53,429 bases of DNA from Actinomadura formosensis NBRC 14204 (GTDB taxonomy: Bacteria; Actinomycetota; Actinomycetes; Streptosporangiales; Streptosporangiaceae): positions 1-53,429 of the forward strand of contig NZ_BCQQ01000037.1 of assembly GCF_001552155.1 (NCBI RefSeq), read 5' to 3'. The notes under the pieces are model-generated. The model was not told the DNA's origin. It saw only the letters and a list, made by a program, of their open reading frames with translations, and did no database searches. This document shows positions 33,688-44,371 of the stretch, piece after piece (the stretch's first letter is position 1; the number at the start of each line of letters is the position of its first letter). A program made the position numbers and the translations under genes.

Positions 33688-34559
33688 GAGACGCACGTGA
33701 CGGCCGGAACCATGACATCCGAGAGGACATCGACACGGTGGAGGACACCGAGAGCCCGGAGCCGCGGGCGCAGATGCGCCAGCCGCGGGTCGCGGACCTG
33801 CTCGCCGACACCCTGCGGTCCCGCATCCTGCGCGGCGAGCTGCCCGACGGCAGCCTGCTGCCCAAGCAGTCGGACCTGCTGGAGGAGTTCGGGGTCAGCA
33901 AGCTCGCCGCCCGCGAGGCGCTGCGCATCCTGGAGACCGAGGGGCTGATCACGGTCCGGCGCGGCAACACCGGAGGGTCGGTCGTGCACGCGCCGAAACG
34001 CGACAGCGTCGCCTACATGCTGGCACTGGTCCTGGAGTCGCGGCAGGTCGCGCTGCCGGACGTCGGGTTCGCGCTCCAGCAGATCGAGCCGTTCTGCGCG
34101 GCGCTGTGCGCGCAGCGCCCCGACCGGCACACCGCGGTCGTGCCGGCGCTGCGCCGTGCGCACGAGAGCCTCGTGCACGCCGTCGAGACCGGCGACGAGA
34201 AGCGCGCGACGCCCGCGTCCCGCGAGTTCCACGAGGCGATCGTCCGGCTGTGCGGCAACGAGACGCTGTTCGTCGTGGCGGGCGCCCTGGAGACGCTGTG
34301 GACGGCGCAGGAGAGCGACTGGTCCGAGCACGCGACCCGCGCCGGTTTCTTTCCCGAACCCGCGCTGCGCCGCCAGGCCCTGGACGAGCACGCCCAGGCG
34401 CTGGCGCTCATCGAGGAGGGCGACGCCGAGGGGGTGGCCCGCCTGCTGCGGGGTCACCTGCAGACCGCGCAGAAGTACCCGATGACGGGCGTCGGCGACG
34501 ACCAGCGCGTCCGGGCGACCCTGCTGCGCCCGCTGGTCCAGCCCGCCGACCATCTCTGA
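33684..34559 (+). CDS. GntR/FCD family transcriptional regulator, copy 2
   Basis: A 291-residue FadR-subfamily regulator with a ~30-residue acidic N-terminal extension absent from its paralogue at 23544. The winged helix contains EFGVSKLAAREALRILETEGL; the FCD domain has candidate ligand-binding His in SREFHEA, LDEHAQA and RGHLQ. It is the last gene of the Liv operon (ATGA overlap with LivF), so it is likely autoregulated with the transporter. Together the paralogues probably govern the split cluster. Confidence 0.92.
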   Translation: MRDARDGRNHDIREDIDTVEDTESPEPRAQMRQPRVADLLADTLRSRILRGELPDGSLLPKQSDLLEEFGVSKLAAREALRILETEGLITVRRGNTGGSVVHAPKRDSVAYMLALVLESRQVALPDVGFALQQIEPFCAALCAQRPDRHTAVVPALRRAHESLVHAVETGDEKRATPASREFHEAIVRLCGNETLFVVAGALETLWTAQESDWSEHATRAGFFPEPALRRQALDEHAQALALIEEGDAEGVARLLRGHLQTAQKYPMTGVGDDQRVRATLLRPLVQPADHL

Positions 34560-34572
34560 GCCCGCCGGGAAC

Positions 34573-34601
34573 GGCGTGCCGCGCGCCGGCCGCGCGACGC
34601 C
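34573..34601 (+). terminator. Probable terminator of the Liv/GntR operon
   Basis: GGCGT/ACGCC and GCGCG/CGCGC arms form a two-part stem with a small internal loop and five-base terminal loop, 13 bases after the GntR stop. Confidence 0.45.
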
Positions 34602-34749
34602 TCCCCGCCCAGGGGCTTCACCCGGGGTTTTCCGGGCCGTCCCACGGGCAGGTCCCTGACCGTTGCAGTAACGGGCCTTCGGCGTGCGGTGCTCGCGCAT
34701 CTCGGACGGGGCGCCGGCGCCTTGGTGCGCAGGCGAGGGGGGTTCGCAG

Positions 34750-37263
<2,514 letters not shown>

Positions 37264-37270
37264 GTGTTAT

Positions 37271-37299
37271 GGTCCTCCTGTAACCCTTACAGGAGGACC
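37271..37299. promoter_or_regulatory. Perfect 29-bp palindrome covering the CGNR gene's ribosome-binding site
   Basis: GGTCCTCCTGTAA (37271-37283), CCC, TTACAGGAGGACC (37287-37299): 13-bp perfect arms. The right arm contains the AGGAGG of the next gene and the left arm its anti-Shine-Dalgarno copy. It starts seven bases after the ClpC stop. It may be a protein operator, a translation-blocking RNA hairpin, or an attenuator. Confidence 0.75.
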
Positions 37300-37300
37300 T

Positions 37301-37873
37301 GTGGTGCACATTCCGATCGGCGACTACGTGGCGGGCGCGGAGCTCGCCAACGCCCTGATCAGCACGTCGCCCACCGTGCGCGGAGCGGAGGCGCTGCCCG
37401 ATGCGGCGGCGCTGGCCGGCCTGCTGGCCGGTCTGCCCGCGGGGCGGGACCTTCGGGTGCCGGACGCGGCGGACGTCCAGCCGGTCCAGTTGCTCCGCCG
37501 GGAGGCCCGCGGCATCGTGGAGACGGAGAACGGCGAGCAGAGCGCCGCGGGCGCGGCCGTCCTGCTCCGGCGCGCCGGACGCGCGCCCGTGCTGCGCCGC
37601 GACCCGTCCGGGCGGTGGCAGTGGTTCGTCCCGACCGCCCCGGACGCGTCCCTCGCCGACGAGCTGGCCGCGGTCATCGCGGTCGCGGTGCTCGGCGTCG
37701 TCCGGGCGCTCGGCCACGAACGCTTCCGCGCCTGCGCCGCCCCCGGCTGCCGCGGCGTGTTCATCGACGCCAGCCGGGCCGGACGCCGCCGCTACTGCAT
37801 GCCCGAGCGGTGCGGGAACCGGCTCAACGTCGCCAACCACCGCGCCCGCCGCCAAGCGGGGGTGACCCGGTGA
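37301..37873 (+). CDS. CGNR zinc-finger (ABATE-type) transcriptional regulator
   Basis: A 190-residue protein with an N-terminal ABATE-like domain and a C-terminal CGNR zinc finger: Cys in CAAPGC (from C145), then RRRYCMPERCGNRLNVANHRAR. CGNR proteins are putative stress-responsive DNA-binding regulators, mostly uncharacterised. GTG 37301 or GTG 37304 may be the start; AGGAGG at 37291-37296 is best spaced for the latter. The palindrome enclosing that site suggests autoregulation. It overlaps the phosphatase gene by four bases. Confidence 0.85.
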   Translation: MVHIPIGDYVAGAELANALISTSPTVRGAEALPDAAALAGLLAGLPAGRDLRVPDAADVQPVQLLRREARGIVETENGEQSAAGAAVLLRRAGRAPVLRRDPSGRWQWFVPTAPDASLADELAAVIAVAVLGVVRALGHERFRACAAPGCRGVFIDASRAGRRRYCMPERCGNRLNVANHRARRQAGVTR

Positions 37874-38307
37874 CCGCCCCGCTCGACGGTGCGATCCGGC
37901 TCCCGGACGGCGCATGGATCCGGGGCCGCGGCCTGCGCGCCCCGCTGCCGGCCGGACCCGTCCCCGGCTTCGGCCTCTACCTCGGCTCCGGCCGCCTGCG
38001 CCGCCGCCACGAACCGGGGCTGAACTGGGAGTCGGCGTGGATCGACTGGCCCGACTTCCTGCTGCCCCGCGACCGGGATGACGCGGTCCGGCGCATCCGC
38101 GACCTGCACGCCCGCGCGTGCTCGGGCGACTCCGTCGAGGTCGCCTGCGGCGGCGGCGTCGGCCGCACCGGCACCGTCATCGCCTGCCTCGCCATCCTGT
38201 CCGGCGTGGACCCGGCCGACGCGGTCGCCTGGGCGCGCGAGCACCACCACCCGCGCGCCGTGGAGACGCCCTGGCAGCGCCGCTGGGTGGCCCGCTTCCC
38301 GCGCTGA
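37870..38307 (+). CDS. Small Cys-dependent protein phosphatase (DSP/PTP-like)
   Basis: A 145-residue protein with a PTP active-site loop: C93-GGGVG-R99-TG, matching CX5R. The residue before the cysteine is Ala instead of the usual His, which normally tunes the cysteine pKa. A WPD sequence (W60-P61-D62) provides the expected general-acid aspartate. This length and pattern match a group annotated as protein-tyrosine phosphatase in actinomycetes; the substrate is unknown. It starts at GTG 37870 in a GTGA overlap with the CGNR gene, so the two are probably a functional pair. Confidence 0.8.
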   Translation: MTAPLDGAIRLPDGAWIRGRGLRAPLPAGPVPGFGLYLGSGRLRRRHEPGLNWESAWIDWPDFLLPRDRDDAVRRIRDLHARACSGDSVEVACGGGVGRTGTVIACLAILSGVDPADAVAWAREHHHPRAVETPWQRRWVARFPR

Positions 38308-38325
38308 GGCTCGGCCCGCCGAGGA

Positions 38326-39930
38326 TCAGCCGCCGAGGATCAGCGTCGCGGCGCGTTCGCCGATCATCATGCTCGGGGCGTTGGTGTTGCCGCCGATGAT
38401 GCTCGGCATGATCGACGCGTCCGCGACGCGGAGCCCCTCGATGCCGCGGACCCGCAGCGCCGGATCGACCACGGCCCGCTCGTCCGACCCCATCCGGCAG
38501 CTGCCGACCGGGTGGTAGACGGTCGTCGCGCGGTTCGGCAGCTCCTCCGCCAGCGCGGCGCGATCGGGGTACCGCGGCCCGGGGGACAGCTCCGCCCTGA
38601 CGTCCCCGGCGATGATCTTGTTGGCCATCACCTCGCGGACGAGCTCGATCCCGTCGAGCAGCAGCCGGGCGTCGTCCGGGTCGGTCAGGTAGCCGGGGTC
38701 GATGACGGGCGCGGCGGCCGGGTCGGCGGACGCCAGCCGGACCGTGCCGCGGCTCTTCGGGTAGATCAGCGTCGGCATGACCGTGAGGGCGGGACGCTTG
38801 TCCACCTTGTGCCGCACCGGGGCGTCCTGGTTGGGGAACGGGTACGACCACGGCAGCGCGTGCAACTGGAGGTCGGGGATCTCGCCCGCCTGCCCGCTGC
38901 GGACGAACCCCACCGCCTCGAACACGCTGCGGGCCACCCACGTCCCGCCCTTCGTCCACTCCTTGGCGACGCCCCGGGCGAAGTAGGGCGCGGTGCCCTT
39001 GTTGCGGGCGGTGTCCATGATGAACGTCATCGGCACGAACATGTGGTCGTGCAGGTTGTCGCCGACGGGCAGGTCCGCGTGGACCTCGATGCCGTGCTCC
39101 CGCAGATGCGCGGCCGGACCCACCCCCGACAGCATGAGCAGCTGCGGCGACCCGAACGCCCCCGCCGCGAGCACCACCTCCTTGGACGCCCGGATCGTCC
39201 CGCGCCCCTTCTTGGAGACGACCTCGACGCCCGTGGCACGCCCCTTGCCGACGGTCACGCGTTCCACCAGCGCGCCCGTCACGACCGTCAGGTTCGGCAG
39301 CCCGTGGTCGTCCAGGTAGCCGACGGACGAGCTGTACCGCAGCCCCTTGGCGACGCTCTGCTGGAAGACGCCCGCCCCCTCCTGCTCGGCGCCGTTGTAG
39401 TCGTCGTTGCGCTTCACCCCGGCCGTGTCGATCAGCGCCTCGATGAACGCCTCCGACGCGGGCGTGAGGTTCCGCTGCCGGGTCACCTCGATCGGGCCGC
39501 CGGCCCCGCGCAGCTCGGTGGCGCCGTCCTCCCAGTTCTCCATCCGCCGGTAGCCGGCGAGCACGTCGTCGAAGCCCCAGCCGTCGCAGCCGTCCGCCGC
39601 CCAGTCGTCGTAGTTCCTGCGGTGGCCCCGCACGAACAGCATGCCGTTGATCGACCCCGAGCCGCCGAGCACCTTCCCCCGGACCTGCGGGATCCTCCGG
39701 TCGAGCGCGTGCTTCTGCGGCGCGCTGTAGAACCCCCAGTCCAGCTTCTTCTTCAACTGGGGGACGTTGTGGAAGACGGCGATCAGCCCCGGCTTGCGGA
39801 CCAGCGGCGTCCGGTCCGACCCACCCGCCTCCACCAGGACGACGCTCGCCCCCGACTCGGCCAGCCGCTTCGCCAGCACGCATCCCGCGCTGCCGGCCCC
39901 CACCACGACGTAATCGGCGCTCAGGTCCAT
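38326..39930 (-). CDS. GMC family FAD-dependent oxidoreductase (choline/alcohol dehydrogenase-like)
   Basis: A 534-residue flavoenzyme. The N-terminal FAD-binding VVVGAGSAGCVLAKRL, GMC signature 1 (GGSGSINGMLFVRG), signature 2 (AAGAFGSPQLLMLSGVGP) and the C-terminal catalytic HPVGSCRMG with NTNAPSMMIGER are all present. Such enzymes oxidise choline, long-chain or polyethylene-glycol alcohols; the substrate is not assignable. No glycine-betaine genes are adjacent, so betA is not claimed. ATG 39930 has AGAGGA upstream; the longer in-frame start at 40050 is unsupported. It is divergent from the serine hydrolase. Confidence 0.92.
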   Translation of the reverse strand: MDLSADYVVVGAGSAGCVLAKRLAESGASVVLVEAGGSDRTPLVRKPGLIAVFHNVPQLKKKLDWGFYSAPQKHALDRRIPQVRGKVLGGSGSINGMLFVRGHRRNYDDWAADGCDGWGFDDVLAGYRRMENWEDGATELRGAGGPIEVTRQRNLTPASEAFIEALIDTAGVKRNDDYNGAEQEGAGVFQQSVAKGLRYSSSVGYLDDHGLPNLTVVTGALVERVTVGKGRATGVEVVSKKGRGTIRASKEVVLAAGAFGSPQLLMLSGVGPAAHLREHGIEVHADLPVGDNLHDHMFVPMTFIMDTARNKGTAPYFARGVAKEWTKGGTWVARSVFEAVGFVRSGQAGEIPDLQLHALPWSYPFPNQDAPVRHKVDKRPALTVMPTLIYPKSRGTVRLASADPAAAPVIDPGYLTDPDDARLLLDGIELVREVMANKIIAGDVRAELSPGPRYPDRAALAEELPNRATTVYHPVGSCRMGSDERAVVDPALRVRGIEGLRVADASIMPSIIGGNTNAPSMMIGERAATLILGG

Positions 39931-40155
39931 GTCTTCCTCTCGGCGGCCACCGCGCACGGCGGGACGGCCGCTCTCCGAGGGCCTCGCGCCCGGCCCGGTC
40001 GGCGACTGAATGGGTGCGCCGATCCTAGAGGGACGAACCCCTCTCCCCAACCCCTGTCCCGATCACCGGAATCCGCGCACGGGGGCCGGCCCCACCACCG
40101 CTCCGGGTGATCGCCCCAATGTGCCGGTGAGCGCGCCCGCCTAGCGTCGGAACAC

Positions 40156-41292
40156 ATGATCAGGCACCGAATCACCGCGCTGCTGGTGGCGGCGGCCACG
40201 GTCACCGTCACCGCCGTGGCGCCCGCGCCGGCCCGCGCCGCCCGGCCCCGGTGCGGCGACCACGACGCCACCCGCACGGCGCTGGAACGCATGACGCGCG
40301 TGCACCGCCTCACCGGCGCGGCCGTACGGATCGACGACCCCCGCTGCGGCGCCTGGACGGCGGGAAGCGGCGTCGCCGACCGGCGGACGCACCGCCCGAT
40401 GCGCGCGGACCTGCGCGTCCGCGTCGCCAGCATCACCAAGACGTTCACGGCGGCGACCCTGCTCGGGCTCGCCGCGCGGGGCCGGATCTCGCTCGACGCC
40501 CCGGTCGAGCGCTACCTGCCCGGCCTGCTCGGCCGGGGCGGCCACGACGGACGTGAGATCACCGTGCGGAGCCTGCTGCGGCACACCAGCGGCCTGCCCG
40601 ACCACATGGACACCTTCGCGAGCGGCGAGGAGTTCCGCTTCCGCCATTTCGAGCCGGAGGAACTGGTGGCCCGCGCGCTGACGCTGCCGCGCCCCGGCCC
40701 CGGCTGGCACTACTCCACCACCAACTACGTCATCGCCGGGCTGATCGTGGAGAAGGTGAGCGGCCACCCCCTGGAGGACGAGGTCCGGCGGCGGATCATC
40801 GAACCGCTGCGGCTCCGCGACACCTACTGGCCCGGCGACGGGACGCGGATCCGGGGCCCGCACCCGCGCGGCTACATCCGTACCGAGACGGGCGCGTGGG
40901 CCGACCGCACCGAGATGAACACGTCGGTCGCGTGGGCGGGCGGCGCGCTGATCTCCAGCCCCCGCGACGTGAACCGGTTCTTCGCGGCCCTGCCGGGCGG
41001 GCGGCTGCTGCCCCCGGCGATGCTCGCGGAGATGAGGCGGACCGTCCCCGCCGACCCGGACCGGGTGTGGGACGGCGCGTCCTACGGTCTCGGCCTCATC
41101 GGGACGCCGCTGCGCTGCGGCGGCACGTGGTGGGGCCACGCGGGCGACATCGACGGCTTCACCTCGCTCGCCGGGGTGGCCCCGTCCGGCCGCACCGTCA
41201 CCGTGGTCTTCAACGAGAACCCCGCCACGCAGGAAGCGTGGAACGACGAGCTGAACATCGCCAGGACCGCCCTCTGCGAGGAGAACCGATGA
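40156..41292 (+). CDS. Secreted serine hydrolase, beta-lactamase/DD-carboxypeptidase fold (class C type)
   Basis: A 378-residue exported protein: a Sec signal peptide (about 1-28), then a serine-hydrolase domain with the nucleophile motif S92-ITK95, a Tyr motif WHYSTTNY (Tyr-Ser-Thr instead of Tyr-Ser-Asn), and HAG as the third motif. Members include D-alanyl-D-alanine carboxypeptidases and esterases; cell-wall or extracellular ester/peptide cleavage is likely. It overlaps the next gene by four bases, so two exported hydrolases are made together. Confidence 0.88.
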   Translation: MIRHRITALLVAAATVTVTAVAPAPARAARPRCGDHDATRTALERMTRVHRLTGAAVRIDDPRCGAWTAGSGVADRRTHRPMRADLRVRVASITKTFTAATLLGLAARGRISLDAPVERYLPGLLGRGGHDGREITVRSLLRHTSGLPDHMDTFASGEEFRFRHFEPEELVARALTLPRPGPGWHYSTTNYVIAGLIVEKVSGHPLEDEVRRRIIEPLRLRDTYWPGDGTRIRGPHPRGYIRTETGAWADRTEMNTSVAWAGGALISSPRDVNRFFAALPGGRLLPPAMLAEMRRTVPADPDRVWDGASYGLGLIGTPLRCGGTWWGHAGDIDGFTSLAGVAPSGRTVTVVFNENPATQEAWNDELNIARTALCEENR

Positions 41293-42818
41293 AAACGACC
41301 CGCTGGACGGCGGCCCTCACGGGAACGGCCGCCGCACTCGCCATGGCGACGGCGGTCCCGGCCACCGCGGCCCCGGACCCCCTCGGCCGCTTCCACCATC
41401 AGCGGCTCACCTGGAAGCCCTGCACGCTCGGCCCGGGCGACGAGATCGGCACGGAGCTCGACAAGGCCGGCGCCAGGTGCGCCGGCGTGACCGTCCCGCT
41501 CGACTACACCCGCCCGGACGGCCGCACCATCACCGTCGCGATCTCCCGGCTCGCGGCGTCCGGCCCGCGGATCGGCACGATGATCCTCAACGGCGGCGGC
41601 CCCGGACCCGCCCTCGACATGCCGCCCTACATGCGCGGCATCATGGGCGAGGCGGGCACCCGCTACGACCTCGTGGCCATGGACCCCCGCTCGCTGGGCC
41701 GCAGCACCCCGGTCGACTGCGGCTGGCCCGCCGGCACGTGGATCAAGGGTGCGGGCGTGACACGCCGCTCCTACGGACGCGCCGCCGCCTTCGCGAAGGA
41801 CCTGGCGGCACGATGCGCGCGGACGAACGCCGGCATGCTCCCGCACATCAGCACCCGCAACATCGCCCGGGACATGGACGTGGTCCGGAGCGCGCTGGGC
41901 GAGCGGAAGGTGTCCTACAACGGCGCGTCCTACGGCACGGTCCTCGGCCAGGTCTACGCCTCGATGTTCCCGGGCCGCCTCGACCGGGTCGTCCTCGACA
42001 GCTCCCAGGACCTGTTCACCTGGGGTCCGCGCACCCTCGTGGGCGTCGAGCAGGCGAACGAGCGGGGCCTCGCCGGCTGGGCGGCCTGGACGGCGGAGCG
42101 CGACGCGGAATACCGCCTCGGAGACACCCGGACCGCGGTCCTGGCCACCGTGCACCGGATCCTCAAGGCGTCCGGCCGCGCCCCCCTGGCCGTCGGCCGC
42201 CACCGCCTCGACGACACGATGGTGCCCCTCGTGCTGTTCACCGCCCTGGACACCGACGAGGACGCGGCCCGGGCGAACCTGGCCGCGTCCGTTCGCGTCC
42301 TGGCCGACGCGGCCGCGGGGCGCCCCGCCCGCCCCACCCCGCAACTGGACGAGCAGCTCACCTATCTGCTCACCGGGGCCGAAGGGCGGGACGCCTCCGG
42401 CCAGGCCGCCATCATCTGCGGTGACGGAGCCGCCCCGCGCGACCCGGCGCTCTACTGGCGCGACGTCCAGCGCACCCGCCACGCCGCCCCGATGTTCGGC
42501 CCGGTGAGCCACAACATCGGCCCCTGCGCGTTCTGGCCGACCCGTCCGGCCGAGCCGCCGACGCGGGCCGTCGGCCCCCTCCCCGCCCTGATGGTGGCGG
42601 CGACCGGCGACACGCGAACCATCTACGAACGCAACGAAGTGGTGCACCGCCAGCTGCGGGGCAGCCGGATGATCACCCTGCCCGCGAACGTCCACGCCCC
42701 CTACCAGCGCGGCTACCCGAACACGTGCGTGATGACCACCGTCAACGGCTACCTGCTGACCGGCCGCCTGCCCGGCCGCGATCTCACCTGCCCGCCCGAG
42801 CCGGGTCAGCTGTCGTAG
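41289..42818 (+). CDS. Secreted alpha/beta hydrolase, tripeptidyl aminopeptidase-like
   Basis: A 509-residue exported alpha/beta-hydrolase of the Streptomyces tripeptidyl aminopeptidase (Tap/Slp) group. A signal peptide ends near ATAA (about 28). The nucleophile is S214 in NGASYGT; the acid lies in AATGDTRT and the catalytic His in PANVHAPY. A C-terminal TAP-like region has conserved Cys (CVMTTVNGYLLTG). It is coupled to the preceding serine hydrolase. Its last 13 bases overlap the end of the convergent paaE gene. Confidence 0.9.
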   Translation: MKTTRWTAALTGTAAALAMATAVPATAAPDPLGRFHHQRLTWKPCTLGPGDEIGTELDKAGARCAGVTVPLDYTRPDGRTITVAISRLAASGPRIGTMILNGGGPGPALDMPPYMRGIMGEAGTRYDLVAMDPRSLGRSTPVDCGWPAGTWIKGAGVTRRSYGRAAAFAKDLAARCARTNAGMLPHISTRNIARDMDVVRSALGERKVSYNGASYGTVLGQVYASMFPGRLDRVVLDSSQDLFTWGPRTLVGVEQANERGLAGWAAWTAERDAEYRLGDTRTAVLATVHRILKASGRAPLAVGRHRLDDTMVPLVLFTALDTDEDAARANLAASVRVLADAAAGRPARPTPQLDEQLTYLLTGAEGRDASGQAAIICGDGAAPRDPALYWRDVQRTRHAAPMFGPVSHNIGPCAFWPTRPAEPPTRAVGPLPALMVAATGDTRTIYERNEVVHRQLRGSRMITLPANVHAPYQRGYPNTCVMTTVNGYLLTGRLPGRDLTCPPEPGQLS

Positions 42819-43882
42819 TCGATGGTCAGCTCGGAGGTCACCGGGGTGGACTGGCAGGTCAGGACGTAACCCGCGGCCACCTCGGCGGGGTCGAGGGCGA
42901 AGTTGCGGCGCATGTCCACTTCGCCCTCGACGACTCTGCCCCGGCAGGTGCCGCACACGCCGCCCTTGCAGGCGAACGGCAGGTCGGGGCGGACGCGCTG
43001 GGCGGCGTCGAGGACGGTCGCGTCCCGCGGCTGGGTGAGGGTCGTGGAACGTCCGTCCAGGACGATCGTGACCTCGCTGGCCGGGCCGGTGGGCGCGGAC
43101 CGCCTCCGGTTCGGCTCGGGCGGCACGTCGTCCACGTGGAAGAGCTCCTGGTGGACGCGGTCACGCGGCACACCGAAGCCGTCCAGGACACCGCGCGCGT
43201 CGGTGACCATGCCGAACGGTCCGCACAGCCACCAGTGGTCGACGTCCGGGACGGGGACGAGAAGGGGGAGCAGGGTGCGCAGCCTGTCCGCGTCCAGGCG
43301 ACCGCTGAACAGCTCCGCCTCCCGGGGCTCCTGGGACAGGACGTGCACCAGCTCGAAACGGTCCGGGTGGGCGTCCTTCAGATCGGCGAGTTCGTCGGCG
43401 AACATGACCGTGCCGCTGGTCCGGTTGCCGTACAGGACCGTGACGCGGCCGGCCGGGTCGGCGAGCGCGGACGCGGCGATCGACAGCACCGGGGTGATGC
43501 CGGACCCGGCGGCGATCAGCACGTGGTGCGCGGCGCCGCCGGCGAGGACGAACGTGCCCGACGGCGGCAGGACCTCGATCATGTCGCCCGGCCGCACCTC
43601 GTGCACCAGCCAGGACGAGAACAGCCCGGCCGGGATCTCGCGGACGCCGATGCGGGGCGCGGCCCCGGCCGGCGCGCAGATCGAGTAGGACCGGCGTTCC
43701 TCCCGGCCGTCGACGCGGCGGCGCAGCGTGAGGAACTGGCCGGGACGGAACGCGTATGCGTCCGCCAGTTCCGGCGGCACGTCGAAGGTGACCGCGACCG
43801 CGTCGTCGCACAGGCGCTCGACGGCGGCGACGCGCAGCGCGTGGAAGCCGGCGCGGCGGGGCGCGACCTCGGTGAGCGTCAT
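42806..43882 (-). CDS. paaE: Phenylacetyl-CoA epoxidase reductase subunit
   Basis: A 358-residue NADPH-dependent reductase that delivers electrons to the PaaAC diiron oxygenase. An FAD-binding ferredoxin-reductase domain (RRSYSICAP for FAD; GSGITPVLS for nucleotide) is followed by a C-terminal plant-type 2Fe-2S domain with CKGGVCGTC and a distal Cys in LTCQST. Last gene of the paaZABCDE operon; its ATG touches the paaD stop codon directly. The 3' end overlaps the convergent hydrolase gene by 13 bases. Confidence 0.96.
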   Translation of the reverse strand: MTLTEVAPRRAGFHALRVAAVERLCDDAVAVTFDVPPELADAYAFRPGQFLTLRRRVDGREERRSYSICAPAGAAPRIGVREIPAGLFSSWLVHEVRPGDMIEVLPPSGTFVLAGGAAHHVLIAAGSGITPVLSIAASALADPAGRVTVLYGNRTSGTVMFADELADLKDAHPDRFELVHVLSQEPREAELFSGRLDADRLRTLLPLLVPVPDVDHWWLCGPFGMVTDARGVLDGFGVPRDRVHQELFHVDDVPPEPNRRRSAPTGPASEVTIVLDGRSTTLTQPRDATVLDAAQRVRPDLPFACKGGVCGTCRGRVVEGEVDMRRNFALDPAEVAAGYVLTCQSTPVTSELTIDYDS

Positions 43883-44371
43883 CTAGAGCTCCTTGAAGTG
43901 CTCGAACGGCTCCCGGCAGGCGTCGCAGCGGCGCAGGGACTTGCAGGCGGTCGCGCCGAACCGGGACAGCTCGACCGTGTCGGCGGAGCCGCAGCGCGGG
44001 CAGCGGACGCGGCGGGCCGGGCCCAGCGTGAGCGGGATCGGGCCCGGCTCGCGGCGGGGGGCCGGACCGGGTGGCGCCATCCCCGCCTCGGAGAGCTTGC
44101 GGCGACCCGATTCGGTGATCCAGTCGGTCGTCCAGGGCGGGTCCAGGACCGTGCGGATCTCGACCTCGGGGTAGCCGGCCGCCGCGAGGCGGGACCGCAG
44201 GTCGGCGCGCATGGTGTCCAGCGCGGGGCAGCCCGTGTAGGTGGGGGTGATCGTCACCTCGACGCGGCCGGTCCGCTCCGTGACGTCGCGCAGGACGCCC
44301 AGCTCCGCGAGCGTGAGCATCGGAAGCTCCGGGTCGGTGACGGTTTCGGCGACCGCGCGGGCGCTCACCAT
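43883..44371 (-). CDS. paaD: Phenylacetyl-CoA epoxidase maturation protein
   Basis: A 162-residue MIP18/DUF59-type protein required for PAA-CoA epoxidase activity, probably in iron-sulfur or diiron assembly. The N-terminal DUF59 domain has TPTYTGCPALDTM; the C-terminal zinc-ribbon has CPRCGS, then CKSLRRCDACREPF. It overlaps paaC by 7 bases and abuts paaE. Confidence 0.95.
   Translation of the reverse strand: MVSARAVAETVTDPELPMLTLAELGVLRDVTERTGRVEVTITPTYTGCPALDTMRADLRSRLAAAGYPEVEIRTVLDPPWTTDWITESGRRKLSEAGMAPPGPAPRREPGPIPLTLGPARRVRCPRCGSADTVELSRFGATACKSLRRCDACREPFEHFKEL

Noticed and set aside
34560..34749. HspR-type heat-shock operator before the ClpC gene
   Set aside because: No CTTGAGT-N7-ACTCAAG-like repeat is present in the upstream region.
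38326..39930. Naming the GMC oxidoreductase betA
   Set aside because: GMC signatures do not fix the substrate and no betaine aldehyde dehydrogenase or choline transporter gene is adjacent.
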